A program made the translations under genes and the position numbers. DNA of 30,565 bases from a virus, in the IMG/VR virus record IMGVR_UViG_3300032325_000886, positions 1 through 30,565 of that record; one strand, given 5' to 3'. Positions 1 to 12,000 of the stretch are shown here, in pieces. Position 1 is the first letter of the stretch. Each line of letters opens with the position of its first letter. The notes beneath the pieces were generated by a model. That model saw only the letters and a program-made list of their open reading frames with translations. It did not search any database and was not told the origin of the DNA.

Positions 1-3000
1 AAATCAGATGATTCCGATCTACAGGTTAATCGCACTGAAAAGCTTTTAATCAACTCTGCAGCTATCCTTGCACAGAGAAGAACAAGTTTTTACGCAGATA
101 CCGAAAATGTTGATCGCGTCATTGATGAAGAAATAGGCCATGTCGCACAAATGAAAGTGCTGGCAGAAATCCGACGCGAACGCACCGGCGAGACGGGGGA
201 AGAGGATTTAGATTTGGCTATCCGCGAAAGTGAGGAGATTTTCTTACAACTTCCGCAACAGCTTCAAGAAGCTTCGCGTAAAATTTACGGGGATGAAAAT
301 GCCAAGCCTGGACAAAGCGGAATGGAATTTTTCCGCCAAATGCTTCAAGGCGATATTGCCATTTCTGAAGGGCGTGTGCTGGATCGCAATGGGAAAATTT
401 TAAGCGAACTTGCTGTCAACGACCGCCCATGGATCGAGAAAATGAAGTCCATGTTTGAACGGTTGTTCAAAGTCTTCACCGATCTACGCGGAAATTTAGG
501 CACAATGCTCCGCGACGAAGGCCGTTCAGATGCGGAAATTGAAGAACTCACTTCCCGTGTTGAACGAATTCGTAAAGACAGCTTGAGTTTTTTTCAAAAC
601 CTCAAAAAAGAAGGTGACCGCATACGAGGTGAAGCGTATGGCAAAGAATATGCGAGGAAAACGAATCAACTTACCGGAACTCAGCAAGGAGGAACAGCTG
701 GATCAGGAACAGATCTTTCGGGAAGTGGGTCTCCGTCAAGACCAGACGGACGCGCTACGGCGACGCCGAGCGGAACCGATGGCCAGCTATCTCCTGCGGG
801 AAATGCTCTTGGACAAGATCAAGCCGCCAGGCTTGCAGAGTTAGAATCCAAAGAGCAAGAGCGGCAATCTCGTGAAGAGCGCGCCAAGGAGCGTCGCGCT
901 GAGTATGTCGCCGCCAAGGCTGGAAATCTTAAAGATTATGACAAGGTGGTGGAATCCACGCCCGAAGACGCTCGCGAGCCGGTTAAACAGCTTCTAACGC
1001 AAGCGCCTTCAGGCAACACCGGCTATGTGCTTGCCGTCAACCAGCGCCGCCTTCCCTCCACTTGGATCGCATTGCCCCCTGGAGTGGTTCAGACAAGCCA
1101 CATTGGCCCGAATTTCCAAAAAAACCCTGAGTATGCAGGACAGAATACCCGCGCCTACGATAGCGACCCTGCCGAACAAAATAAAGTGCGAGCCGGAGCA
1201 CTGCCAGGTGCGCTCAACGAGGATATTCTGACATCCACCGACCCAAGCAGCGCAAACAGCGCCCCGCAGGTCGCCATAGTCATCGATGCCGGCCCCGACG
1301 GCCAGCCACGCGCCCGCTGGCAAGCAGCCGGAGGCAACGCTCGCGAGATGATGAGCAACCTTGCTCCGCAGGAGGATCAAGACCGATTAAGCCAGACATG
1401 GAACGAAAAAGGACAGCAGTTTGGATTTGAGGCCATGCCTGAAGGGTTCCGTGGTTACCGGTTCCTTGGAACATTTGATATCCGCACTGAAGCGGGAGCG
1501 CGCGAATACCAAAAACTCGTAGATGATTTGAACCCCTCCACCGGCGTTGTTCAGGATGTTTCCGACCGCGCCGACTTGGATGCAAAAAACATTCCACTCG
1601 ATTTGGTCGCGGATCTTCCGGTGATGATGAGCGGCAAGCAGGCCACAGAGGCGCTTTCCCGCCTTCTTACGGCTCCAGGAAACATCGTCGAGCGCAACCG
1701 CATTGAACCGATGGTAAAAAATCCCGCGCAAGCGCAAGCCTATATGCAGCGGGTAATGTTTACTGCCGGTCTCGGGCAACCAACGCTTACCAACAAGATT
1801 GCCGATTACCAGTTGCAAAATCGTAACGCCGCTTTTGTCGAGCTATCTGCCGACGCGGCCAAGTCCGCTATCGCCCTGCGGCAAAGCGGCAGCCCCGGCA
1901 TTGCCGATGCGTTTGGCGGGTTGCTTTCCAATGTCGCCGATTATTTGGATCAGGATAGGTCGCTAAAAAGCGCGCTCGAATTAGCCAGCAGCCAGATCGA
2001 GATGGACGCCCTGGTCGGCGATACCGGTGTGGCCGTTGGCATCACACAGCGATTGGCAGAATTGATCGTGCTCGACAAGCGCGGCCGCATAAATACCGAC
2101 GCGACGAGCGAGGCGATGAAAGATTACATGGTTGCGTTGTCCAGCGGTATTGCACGGGCAACCGAAGACGAGGCCATGGGAAATTTGTTTGGCCAGCCAA
2201 TGACTATGGCCGAGCGCGTAGCCGCGATCAACGCAGCGCATCGCCGCAATGCCCAGCCTGCCAGCGAAACAACGCTTTCGACTCCCAAGAATACGGAAGC
2301 TAAAAGAATGCGCGAATTGGAGCAAAAACGCAGGCAGGAAGGGCTCACAATGCGAGAGGCCAAGGAACTCACAGACCTTGAAACCGCCGCCGGGCAGCAA
2401 TTCATGGATTTCTTTCAGGAGGCGCAGGCCATGCGTTTTGAGTTGGAGCAGGAGGTTGAGCGCCGAGGCATCGAACGCGCGCCCCTGGAACAAATGAATT
2501 TGGTCCTCTCCGCGCCGCGAACCCAAGCCCGCGCCGAGGCGGTAGAAAGTTTACAAAAATTTCAACCGCAATTTCGAGAATACAAACCCAGCGGTTATTT
2601 GTCCGATCAGCAAAAAAAAATCGAAAAAGATTTTGTAGAGGCAATTACAGCTGAATACGAACAGGCTGAAAAAGCATACGCGGAACTTTCCGGAACAGAG
2701 GGCGGAAGGATTCTCGACATGGACGAAGCGCGAGAGCTCAGCGGGATTTACGCCCAATCGAAGCAATCAAGAACGGTTCACGCAAGCAGTGTTCAGCAAG
2801 GCGTTCGTGAATTTATAGCAAATTACCTTTTAAAAAAGAAACTTGCATCCGATCCTCCAACGGAAACTTCATTTATCGGACTTACGTCGGGAGGCCCTGG
2901 AAGCGGAAAAAGTCGAATCAAAAACATTGATCCCGACGGTTGGAACAACGCCGAGTTTATTTACGACGGCACCCTGCAAAACTTAGACGATGCCGTTGAT

Positions 3001-6000
3001 ATCATAGAACAAGCCAAAGCATCAAAAAGGACGGTAAAAATTTGGCATATCTATATACCGATAGAAACTGCTTTAAAGCAGGCTTTAAACCGAACAAACA
3101 AAAGCGGGCGAGCGCTTCCGATTTCCGTGTTTTTCGATGCGCATTTCAATTCCCAACACGTTGCACGCAGGCTTTTAGAAAGATATGCTGGAGATATTGA
3201 TGTTCAAATTGTAGTAATCAATAATTCGGGGATTGGAGAAAGCATACCAAAAAATCCGTTGATTTTTCTTGAGAGCGAAAGTATTAGATATCGTGATACC
3301 AATGAAACCAAAACCAGAAGCCTCCGAGAGTTCGGAGCAAACCTTCAAACGATTGTTCCCGCAGCGCGCCGCGCGTGGATGGGACAAAAACTTGAAGAAG
3401 CCGACTTCGCAGGAGTTAACGGAAGCTTGCCGCCGGTTTGGAGACAGCGAGGACCTTCTGGGGAATTACTTTCGCAAGAACGGGACGCTCAAGTAGACAC
3501 CCTCTCAGCTCCCCGCCGGCAAAAGACAGACTCGAACCAACTCGGATTCGACTTCTCCGCCCCGGAGGTTCAGACCTACAAATCCACCCTTGAAGCCGAG
3601 GGCATCACGGCCCCGCAGGCCCAAGCGGCCGCTGCCATGCAAGACCTTGGCCTGCCTGCCACCGAGGCGCTTGACCTTTTTTCCTATCAACCCAATGCGC
3701 CAGCAGCAAACTCGTTGACTGCGCCCGACCGCGCGAGTAATGAAACCCCAACAAATGGACAACAAACCACCATCCCTGAAAAACCCAGAGCGACTCCGCT
3801 ACCTGAACAACCAACTTCGGCCCGAGGAGCGCAGGAATATTCGCAAGACGGAGGAATGGGAGACTTGTTTTCGCTCATGGCTCGCATCCGAGCAGACGAG
3901 CGAGATAGCGCGGACATTGATAATGCGTCCCGTAACGGACCCGAACGCGGAAGAGGAGTTTCTGAAATCGATGGACGGCAAGGCGCTGAGACTGATGGAA
4001 TACAGGATGACGGGGACAGACGAAGTGACGGCGATGGAAATGCTCTTCCCATATCCGGAGGATTGGGAGGACAGCGAGGACGAGCCGTTCCTGCAATCAA
4101 TCCAAGACTTCGCCGAAGAATTCTTCAACCGGGTCACGGAACCCGAGTCGAACGACCCCCAGTAGGAAGCCCTGAGCGCAACATTTCCCTTACCCGCGAT
4201 CAAGCCCTCGCCCCGCGCGGTATTGTGGGCAAGCTGCGAGCCAACTTGGACGCAATCCGCGTCATTCAATCGATCGACAACGAAAAACGGCTTGCAAACC
4301 CTCAAGAAAAACAACAACTGGTCAAGTTTTCGGGATGGGGCGCGTTGTCGCAGGTATTCGACGACGAAAAAGCAGGAATAGTAGAGCGCGGCGAGATCGA
4401 TCGTCTGCGCCGCGATGCAGACCGCTATCGCGGATACATTGCGTCCAATGCTTATTATGCAGGGATTGTAAAAGACTTAGAGGATGAAGCGCAAAGCCTC
4501 GAAAATTGGAAATCCAAATGGTATGATGCGCATAAAGAAGTGCGCGCGCTTTTGAGCGACCAAGAATACCGCGATGCTCGACGCAGCACAATCAACGCTC
4601 ATTACACCAGCCCTGAAATTGTCGGAGGAATGTGGGACATCATCAAGTGGATGGGCTTCAAAGGAGGTAATATTTTGGAGCCTGGTGCCGGTATCGGGCA
4701 TTTCTTTGGCCTCATGCCAGAAGAAATCGCCGACCGCAGCAAGCTTTTTGGCGTGGAACTCGATGCCTACACTTCAAAAATCCTCAAGGCGCTTTACCCT
4801 GAAGCAGACATCCAAAATACAGGATTCCAAACTGCCGATATTGCCGACAATTCAATCGATCTTGCCATTTCCAATGTGCCTTTTGCCAACATTCCCGTGC
4901 GTGATCCCGCGCTGGAGGCGATGGGCGGCCCAACTGGAAACTTGCATGATTATTTTTTCGGCAAAACCATTACAAAGCTTAAGCCTGGCGGAATCCAAGT
5001 ATTCATCACTAGCGCGTTTACGATGGACAAGGGCAATCCAGAAATTCGTAAATGGCTTGCCGAGCGCGCCGACCTTATTGCTGCCTACCGGCTACCCAAT
5101 GACGCTTTCCGCGAAAATGCGGGGACAGATGTTGTAACGGACATCATTATTTTGAGAAAGAAAGATGGGAAACCATTCCCTCACGCTCAGTCTTGGGTAA
5201 ACTTGGACAACGCGAAAACCCGTAAAGGCGAAGACATACGGATAAACGAGTATTTTGCCACGCATCCGCAAAACATCCTCGGGCAACTCGACAACGACGG
5301 CAGTATGTATGGCGACGAAAAAGAAATGACCGTCCACGGCGATCCGTCTCGCCCGCCAGCCATTTCCATGCAGCAGGATTTGGCGCGACTTCCTCAAGGA
5401 ATTCTTGGAGAGATCGAGGCCACCGGCCCCGTGCGCACCGGAGCTACAAGCGTGGTGAAGGTGGGCAACATCATCGAGCGCGATGGCAAATTTTATCGCC
5501 AAGGGCAGGAAGAGCCGGACGCCGAACTCAACGAGCCTAAAACAGCCAAGCGGACGCGTAGCTTTCTTTCGGTGCGCGACGCGCTCAATAGCCAATACGA
5601 TCTTGAGCTATCCGAGACCGCCACTGACGAAGAGATCGAGGCAAACCGTCGCGTGCTCAACACAGCATATACTCGGTTCCTTGCCGAAAACGGCTATTTC
5701 CACGATACAAAAAACAAAAAACTTTTTATCGACGATCCGGATTATTTCCGAATTCTCGGCGCAGAAATAGAACCCAAGGCAAACCAAGGCACAGAGGGGA
5801 TTAGTGCCGAGGAATTTGCAAAGAGAGTCAATCGTCCACAAAAGAAAACCTACACAAGGGCTGATATTTTTAACCGCCGCGTCATGGCGCCACGCAGCGA
5901 GCCAACAAGCGCCGAAACGATTGAAGACGCATATGGCATAAGTCTCGGTTGGCGGGGCCGCGTAGATACCCAATTTATTGGGCAGTTGGTTGGCAAGACC

Positions 6001-9000
6001 CCGGAGCAAGTGGAAACGCAACTTCTCACTCAGGAAATAGCCGTGCGCGACCCTGATACCGGCAACATTGTTTCCCGCGAGCAATATCTGGCCGGCAATG
6101 TCCGCAAGAAACTTTCCATCGCCCGTGCAGCTGGGGCTGACTATGCCCGCAATGTTCGTCTCCTTGAACCTGTGCAACCCCAGCGCGTCGGGATTGATGA
6201 CATACGGTTTAGTATTGGAGCCACTTGGATTCCAGCCGACATCTACAACCGTTTCCTGCAAAGCTTGGGAGTCAACAGCGCCAAGTTTGTCTATGTGCCG
6301 ACCCGCGAGCGTAGCGGCTGGGAACGCGATAAAAATCAAGAAGGCCGGTATGGACTCAAGACCGGAGTTGAATACAAGCAATACGAAACTATAATGATCG
6401 ACGTCGAATCGATCATGGATTCGTTGCTTAATTTGCGCGCAATCACGATTAGGTTGCCGGAAAAAGAAGGCGGGGGCATCAATATGGGCGCTACCACAGC
6501 GGCGCGTGAACGGGCAAAACTGCTAAACCAAAGCTTTCAAAATTGGGTGAGATCAACGCCCGATGTTACGGCGGAGTTGGAAGAGCAATTTAACAACGAG
6601 GTGAATGCTTTCGTGCAGCGCACCTACGACGGGCAGTTTCTCCAATTCCCGTGGGCGAACAAAGATTTCGACATTTATCCCGACAAGAAAAATACAATCT
6701 GGCGCGCGCTTCAGGAAGGATTCGGCCTGATCGCCCACGGCGTTGGTGGAGGAAAAACGATCATTGGCAGCGCGGTTGCGCTTGAAATGCGACGGCTGGG
6801 AATGGCTCGCAAACCTATGATTGTGGTTCACAACGCCACACTTGAAGGATTTGCCCAAGAAATTTCTAAAATGGCACCCACCGCCCGCGTGCTGGTTGGC
6901 CGCAAAGATGAACTCCAAGGCGACAAGCGAAAAGAATTTCTTATGCGCATCGCGGCAGGAGATTGGGATGCTGTTGTCATTGCCCATTCGACATTTGGAA
7001 TGATCGAGGACGATCCGCAGGTAGAAATCAACACCTCAAACGCAATCCTTGACGAATTTGTAGCTACACTTCGCGATAAGGGCTACAAATCGATCAACGC
7101 AGCAAAAGAAGACCGTAAAAAACCTCCATCCGTAAAGGCGCTGATCAAACAAATGGAGCGTTTGGAGACAAGCATCAAACAGGCCAGCGAGCGCCGCAAG
7201 GATACCGGACTCCTCAATTTCCAACAACTCGGCGTGGATGCCCTCATTGTGGACGAGGTCCACAAATTCAAGAAAATGCCTTTCTCCACACAGTTGGAGG
7301 CCAAGGGCATCGACGGGGCGACCAGCAAGCGCGCCTACAATCTTCTCATGCGTGCCCGGTATATTCAAGAGCGCATGGGTGGGAAAAATGTTTTCAGCAT
7401 GACTGGAACCCCCGTTACAAACACGCTGGGTGAAATCTGGAACATGGCTCGATTGGTCGCGCCAAATGTGCTCAAGGAATGGAATATCGAACTCTTCGAC
7501 CAGTTTGTGAGCAAATTTGCCCAAGTGACCACCGAGGCGGAAATGGGGCCCACCGGCGAGTTCAAAAATGTGGATCGACTTGCCAAGTTTGTGAACCTGC
7601 CGGAGTGGAACACGTTTTTGCGGCAAGCCGCCGATGTCAAACTTGGTGACGATCTTGTGGTAAAGAATCGACCAGGCATCAAGGGTGGCAAGCCCGAGCT
7701 TGTAGCAGTAGCCCGCACAAAGGGCGTTTCCTCTTGGGTGGCCTACATACGCCAAGTTTTGGAGGATTTTGCCGACCTCTCGGGAGAGAAATTGGCGGAA
7801 AATCCCAGCCTCACAGCCGTGCCCGTCCAAGCATTTATGGCCAGCCGCGCTGCGGCCATCGATATTCGCCTTATCAATCCCCGTGCCAAAGACGAGCCGG
7901 ATAGCAAGGTGAACCGCATGGTGGAACGCCTCATGGGGCTTTACCGCCAGTCCGCCAATTATAGTGGGACACAGGTTATTTTCGCCGATTCTTTCAACAA
8001 TGTGCGCACGACGCTTTTCGAGGGAGTCACCAGAGCCACGCTGGATTTGGATATCGACCCGACAAAACCTGCCGGCACAACTTTTAACCTCTACGAAGAC
8101 ATCCGGCAAAAACTGATCGCCCAAGGCATACCAACCGGAGAAATCGCCGTTATCACCGATTCTGCATGGAATTCTGACAAGAAAAAGCAGGCCCTCTTCG
8201 ATTTGGTAAACGAAGGCAAAATTCGCGTAATTATTGGCAGCACCGAGCGTTTGGGAACCGGCGTGAATATGCAAAGGCTCATGCTTGCCGCGCATCACCT
8301 CGATGTCCCTTGGACTCCGGCAGAGCTTGAGCAGCGCGACGGACGCGTGTTCCGCCAAGGCAATGTGCATGGCGAACACGGGAAAGACATCGAACTCATC
8401 CGCTACGGCATGAGCGACACGCTCGACGCCGCCTTGTGGCAAAAGCTCGAAACCAAGCAGCGCTTCTCCAATGCCGCGCTCTCGGGCAAAGTCACCGGAC
8501 GCGAATTGGCCGAGGACAAGGCCACCATGAATCTTGAAGAGCAGCGCGCCGTGCTTTCCGGCAAATACGGGCGGCGACTCTGGGAAATCACCTCTCGGCT
8601 TCAAGAACTCGACTTGAGCCGTAGAGCCAACGAGCGCGAAGCCGAAATACGATCCTACGAAATCCGCATTTCCAAGCGTTCACTTGAGGCCGTCCAGGCC
8701 ATTAACGAGCGTTCTCAACCCTCGATTACAAAAATGCGGGCACTTTCCGAAAGCATTGCCGCAAATGGCACCGCTATTTCAGTAAGCGGGCAAACTTTCC
8801 CAACAAAAGTAGAAACTATTGAGGCCATCAAAAATGCCATGGAGACAGCCAGGCGTAGTCTCAAGCTGACTTTTGAAGGGCAGCAGACCGCCGATCCGGT
8901 GACTTCTATCACGGTCAATGATATCCCTATCCATCTGCGCCCTGTTGTTCGCGTAGATCAACAATGGAACGACGATGCGCAACGCATGGAGCAACGCGGC

Positions 9001-12000
9001 ACTGTTTCGTTTGAGCTTCTGGCCTTTCCCGTCGATGCGGAAAATGATATTTCGTTTGGGGCCGTAACCAGCCCCGCCACATTGTTGTCTCGACTGGAGG
9101 AGTTAGGGGACACGACTACCGGTATCGAGTCGAGCAAGCAAAACAATGTCGCCAGGTTGCGCGAGCTTGCCAACATGGATGAAGCTGCTGCGTGGCCCTA
9201 CCAAGCCGAATACGATGCTCTCACCGCCGAGCGCGTGGAAGTGGAAAAACTCTACAACGCCGACCTAAAAGGCAAAACAGACGCAGTATCAAATGATACT
9301 ACTCTCTCCGCCGCGCGCCGTCAAGTTTATGACCCTAACCAGTTAGAACTCGATTTCGACGCCGCCCCGCGCGACCAAGCCGCCGCGAAGGAGGATGCCG
9401 AAAAATCCGCTGCCGCCCGCTTCCAGTCCGGACTCGATGGCATAATGGCTATGGCTTCCACCTACTCAAACATTCCTGGGGTGGACATGGACGAGGTGCG
9501 TCAGACCGCCCGGATTGCGCTGGCCGATGCTGCTCGCACATTTAATCCGCAGAGAGGCGTTCCATTTGGCCCTTACTCTTCCATTGTTGTGCGTAACAGG
9601 CTCAACGCGCTCTACCGGCGTGAAAATCTCCGCCGCAAGCGTATCCCTCAAAGCCTCGATGAGCCTTTGCCTGGTGATTTTGACGAAACACGCCAAGATT
9701 ACACTCCTGATACAAAAACGCCCGATGCTCCAGCGATGGCATCGCGCAATGAGGCTAAGTTGCTCATCGACGGTCTCATGGCGACTCTTCCCGAAAGGAT
9801 GCGCGTTGCCGTGGAGGGCTACCTGCAACAACGACAGCAGGAAGAAATCGGAGCAGCGTTTGGAATCAGCAAACAGGCCGTCAGTAAACTCCAACAAGAG
9901 GGGTTCAAGCGTCTTCGGCAAAAACTCAACGAGCGAGGCATCGGCAGCATGACAGAAATTCTTTCTGCGGCTCGAAAAAATCCGATGACTGGCACCCTTG
10001 CCGAAAGTATAGGCGAGTATGGAATATCCGGAACCCTACCACTCGACGCCCAAGACGGAATGGGAGAATTTGGAGCACAACTTGGAACGCAACCCGCACA
10101 AGATACCGCTCCCGTTCGACCCCTTGATGGACAAACCCGATTTGGCATCCCAGCCGAAAATGCCTTTTCCGAAATCTCCTACGCACCAGCGAGGGTTTGG
10201 GGTCTTCGTCGTCTCGCCGACCGATTTGAAGCCGAGCGCAACAGCGTAGGTGGGCAGGCAATCCAGTCGCCCATTTACCGCAGCGACTACGATGCCCACC
10301 AATCCGCATTTGCCAAAGCGGCGCAAGCTGCCGAGAGGCTTTACCGCGATACGCTAACCGTCGTGGATAACGCAAACAGCAGCCGCCGTGGCACGGCAGA
10401 TTATCTCCTGCCGCGCCTTCCCGAAGTGCGGGCTCTTTTTACGGATACTAATGGCCAAGTGCAATTTATTGGTGGCCGACCTATTGAGTTGGAATCTGGC
10501 GAACCTCTTTTCGCCGCCTCCGGCACACCTCAAGACGACGGAGATTTTATTGCTCCTGGCGAATCTTTTGAAAGCGACTTAAAAAATCTACTCAACGACC
10601 TCAATGGCGTTCCTGCCGATCTTGACAATGCTGTAGCAAAACAGGAACAAGCCGCTCTCGAAGAAGGTGGCGGGCAACGCTATCAAGTCGGTCGCCCAGA
10701 CTTGGCTTTCGGAGCAAACAACCCCGATGTGCGCGGGCTGGATCAATTTTACACCGATCGATTCCTTCCTGAAACCGAAGCCCAATGGGAAACCGCCGCT
10801 CGCGACATGGTGACAAAGGATTTTGAGGGAACCCGTCGTTCTATCGAGCAGGCTGGACTATCGGGGCAGACGATTTCTCCGGAACTCACCAAGGCCGCCG
10901 ACCAGATCGCCAACACGCTTCGCCAGAAAATGCTCCAGACTGGCAAGGATGCAGACCGGAAGGCGTTCAATGTTTTTTGGTATTCCTATCGCGCCACCGG
11001 CACCGAGGCTGGCCGCGCGCTGGCCGCACGCCGCGACCCCTTCAAGACGCCGGCCATGCGCCACCGCGAATTTCTCCTCGATCTCATGCTTACGCCAGGC
11101 AAGAAGGACAAACAAAAAATCGACGCGGAAAAAGACCCTGCCAAAAAAACAGCTATCATCGACAGCGTGACCGCTGCGCTTCTTAAAAAGCTCAAAGATG
11201 CCGGAATTTCTCCCGAAGACATTTTAGGCAACCGCGTGGTGGTGGGCTTGAACAATGCGGAGATTCAGCGCCAGTTCCGCAGCGGCCTCACGCCCAAGCA
11301 GGCCGAGGTCTTTGATCTCCTTTTGCGTAAAAACCAGACGCCCGCTCAAATTGCACAGCGCACCGGCATGAAGCCAGACGCAGTGGAGGCCGTATTCACC
11401 GCATTCAAAAACCGGATGCGCCAGCAACACCTCGCCAAATTCAAAGCCGGTATCCACAAGCAGAGCGAAGTCACATTGAAGGCCGCGCCCACACAAACCG
11501 GATTATTTGGCGGGCAGGTTTCGGACGCAGAAGCCGATGCGGCATTCGATCAATGGTTCAGCGGCATGGTGGGCACAAGCGACACCAAGAAAATCGGCCG
11601 GCCAAAATTCCGCATCGATGATCCCGCTCATGTGATGCGGCTTGCCCGCGCTATACAAAGCGCGCGGAGTGAAGCTGGCTTGGGGAACATGGCCTACGAG
11701 TGGTGGATCATGAACATTCTCTCGGGTCCACAAACACAAGTAACAAACATCGCGGGCAACGCGGGATTTCTTGCGCTCGACAGCACGCTGCAACGCGGCA
11801 TGGAGGCGTTGGTGAATGTATTTGTGCGCGACAAAAAAGCGGCGCAGCTTGGAGAATTCAAGTCGCTTGCCCGTGGCATCATGCCAGGCATTACCAAAGG
11901 CCTCGCCATGGCTGCCAAGGCTTGGAGCGCAGAACACGATTTCTACGAGCACACCGTTCTCGGAACACCTCTCGAACTCGGCCAATGGGATAAACTCGGC

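Noticed and set aside
121-153. EEIGH near the left edge, like a zincin metallopeptidase motif
   Set aside because: The first His of HExxH is a Glu here and no third ligand can be identified. The domain is cut by the window.
7036-8604. 522-codon open frame antisense to the helicase part
   Set aside because: It is exactly opposite a strongly conserved helicase domain, its product is His/Gly/Leu-rich without motifs, and long antisense frames are expected from the codon bias of the real gene.
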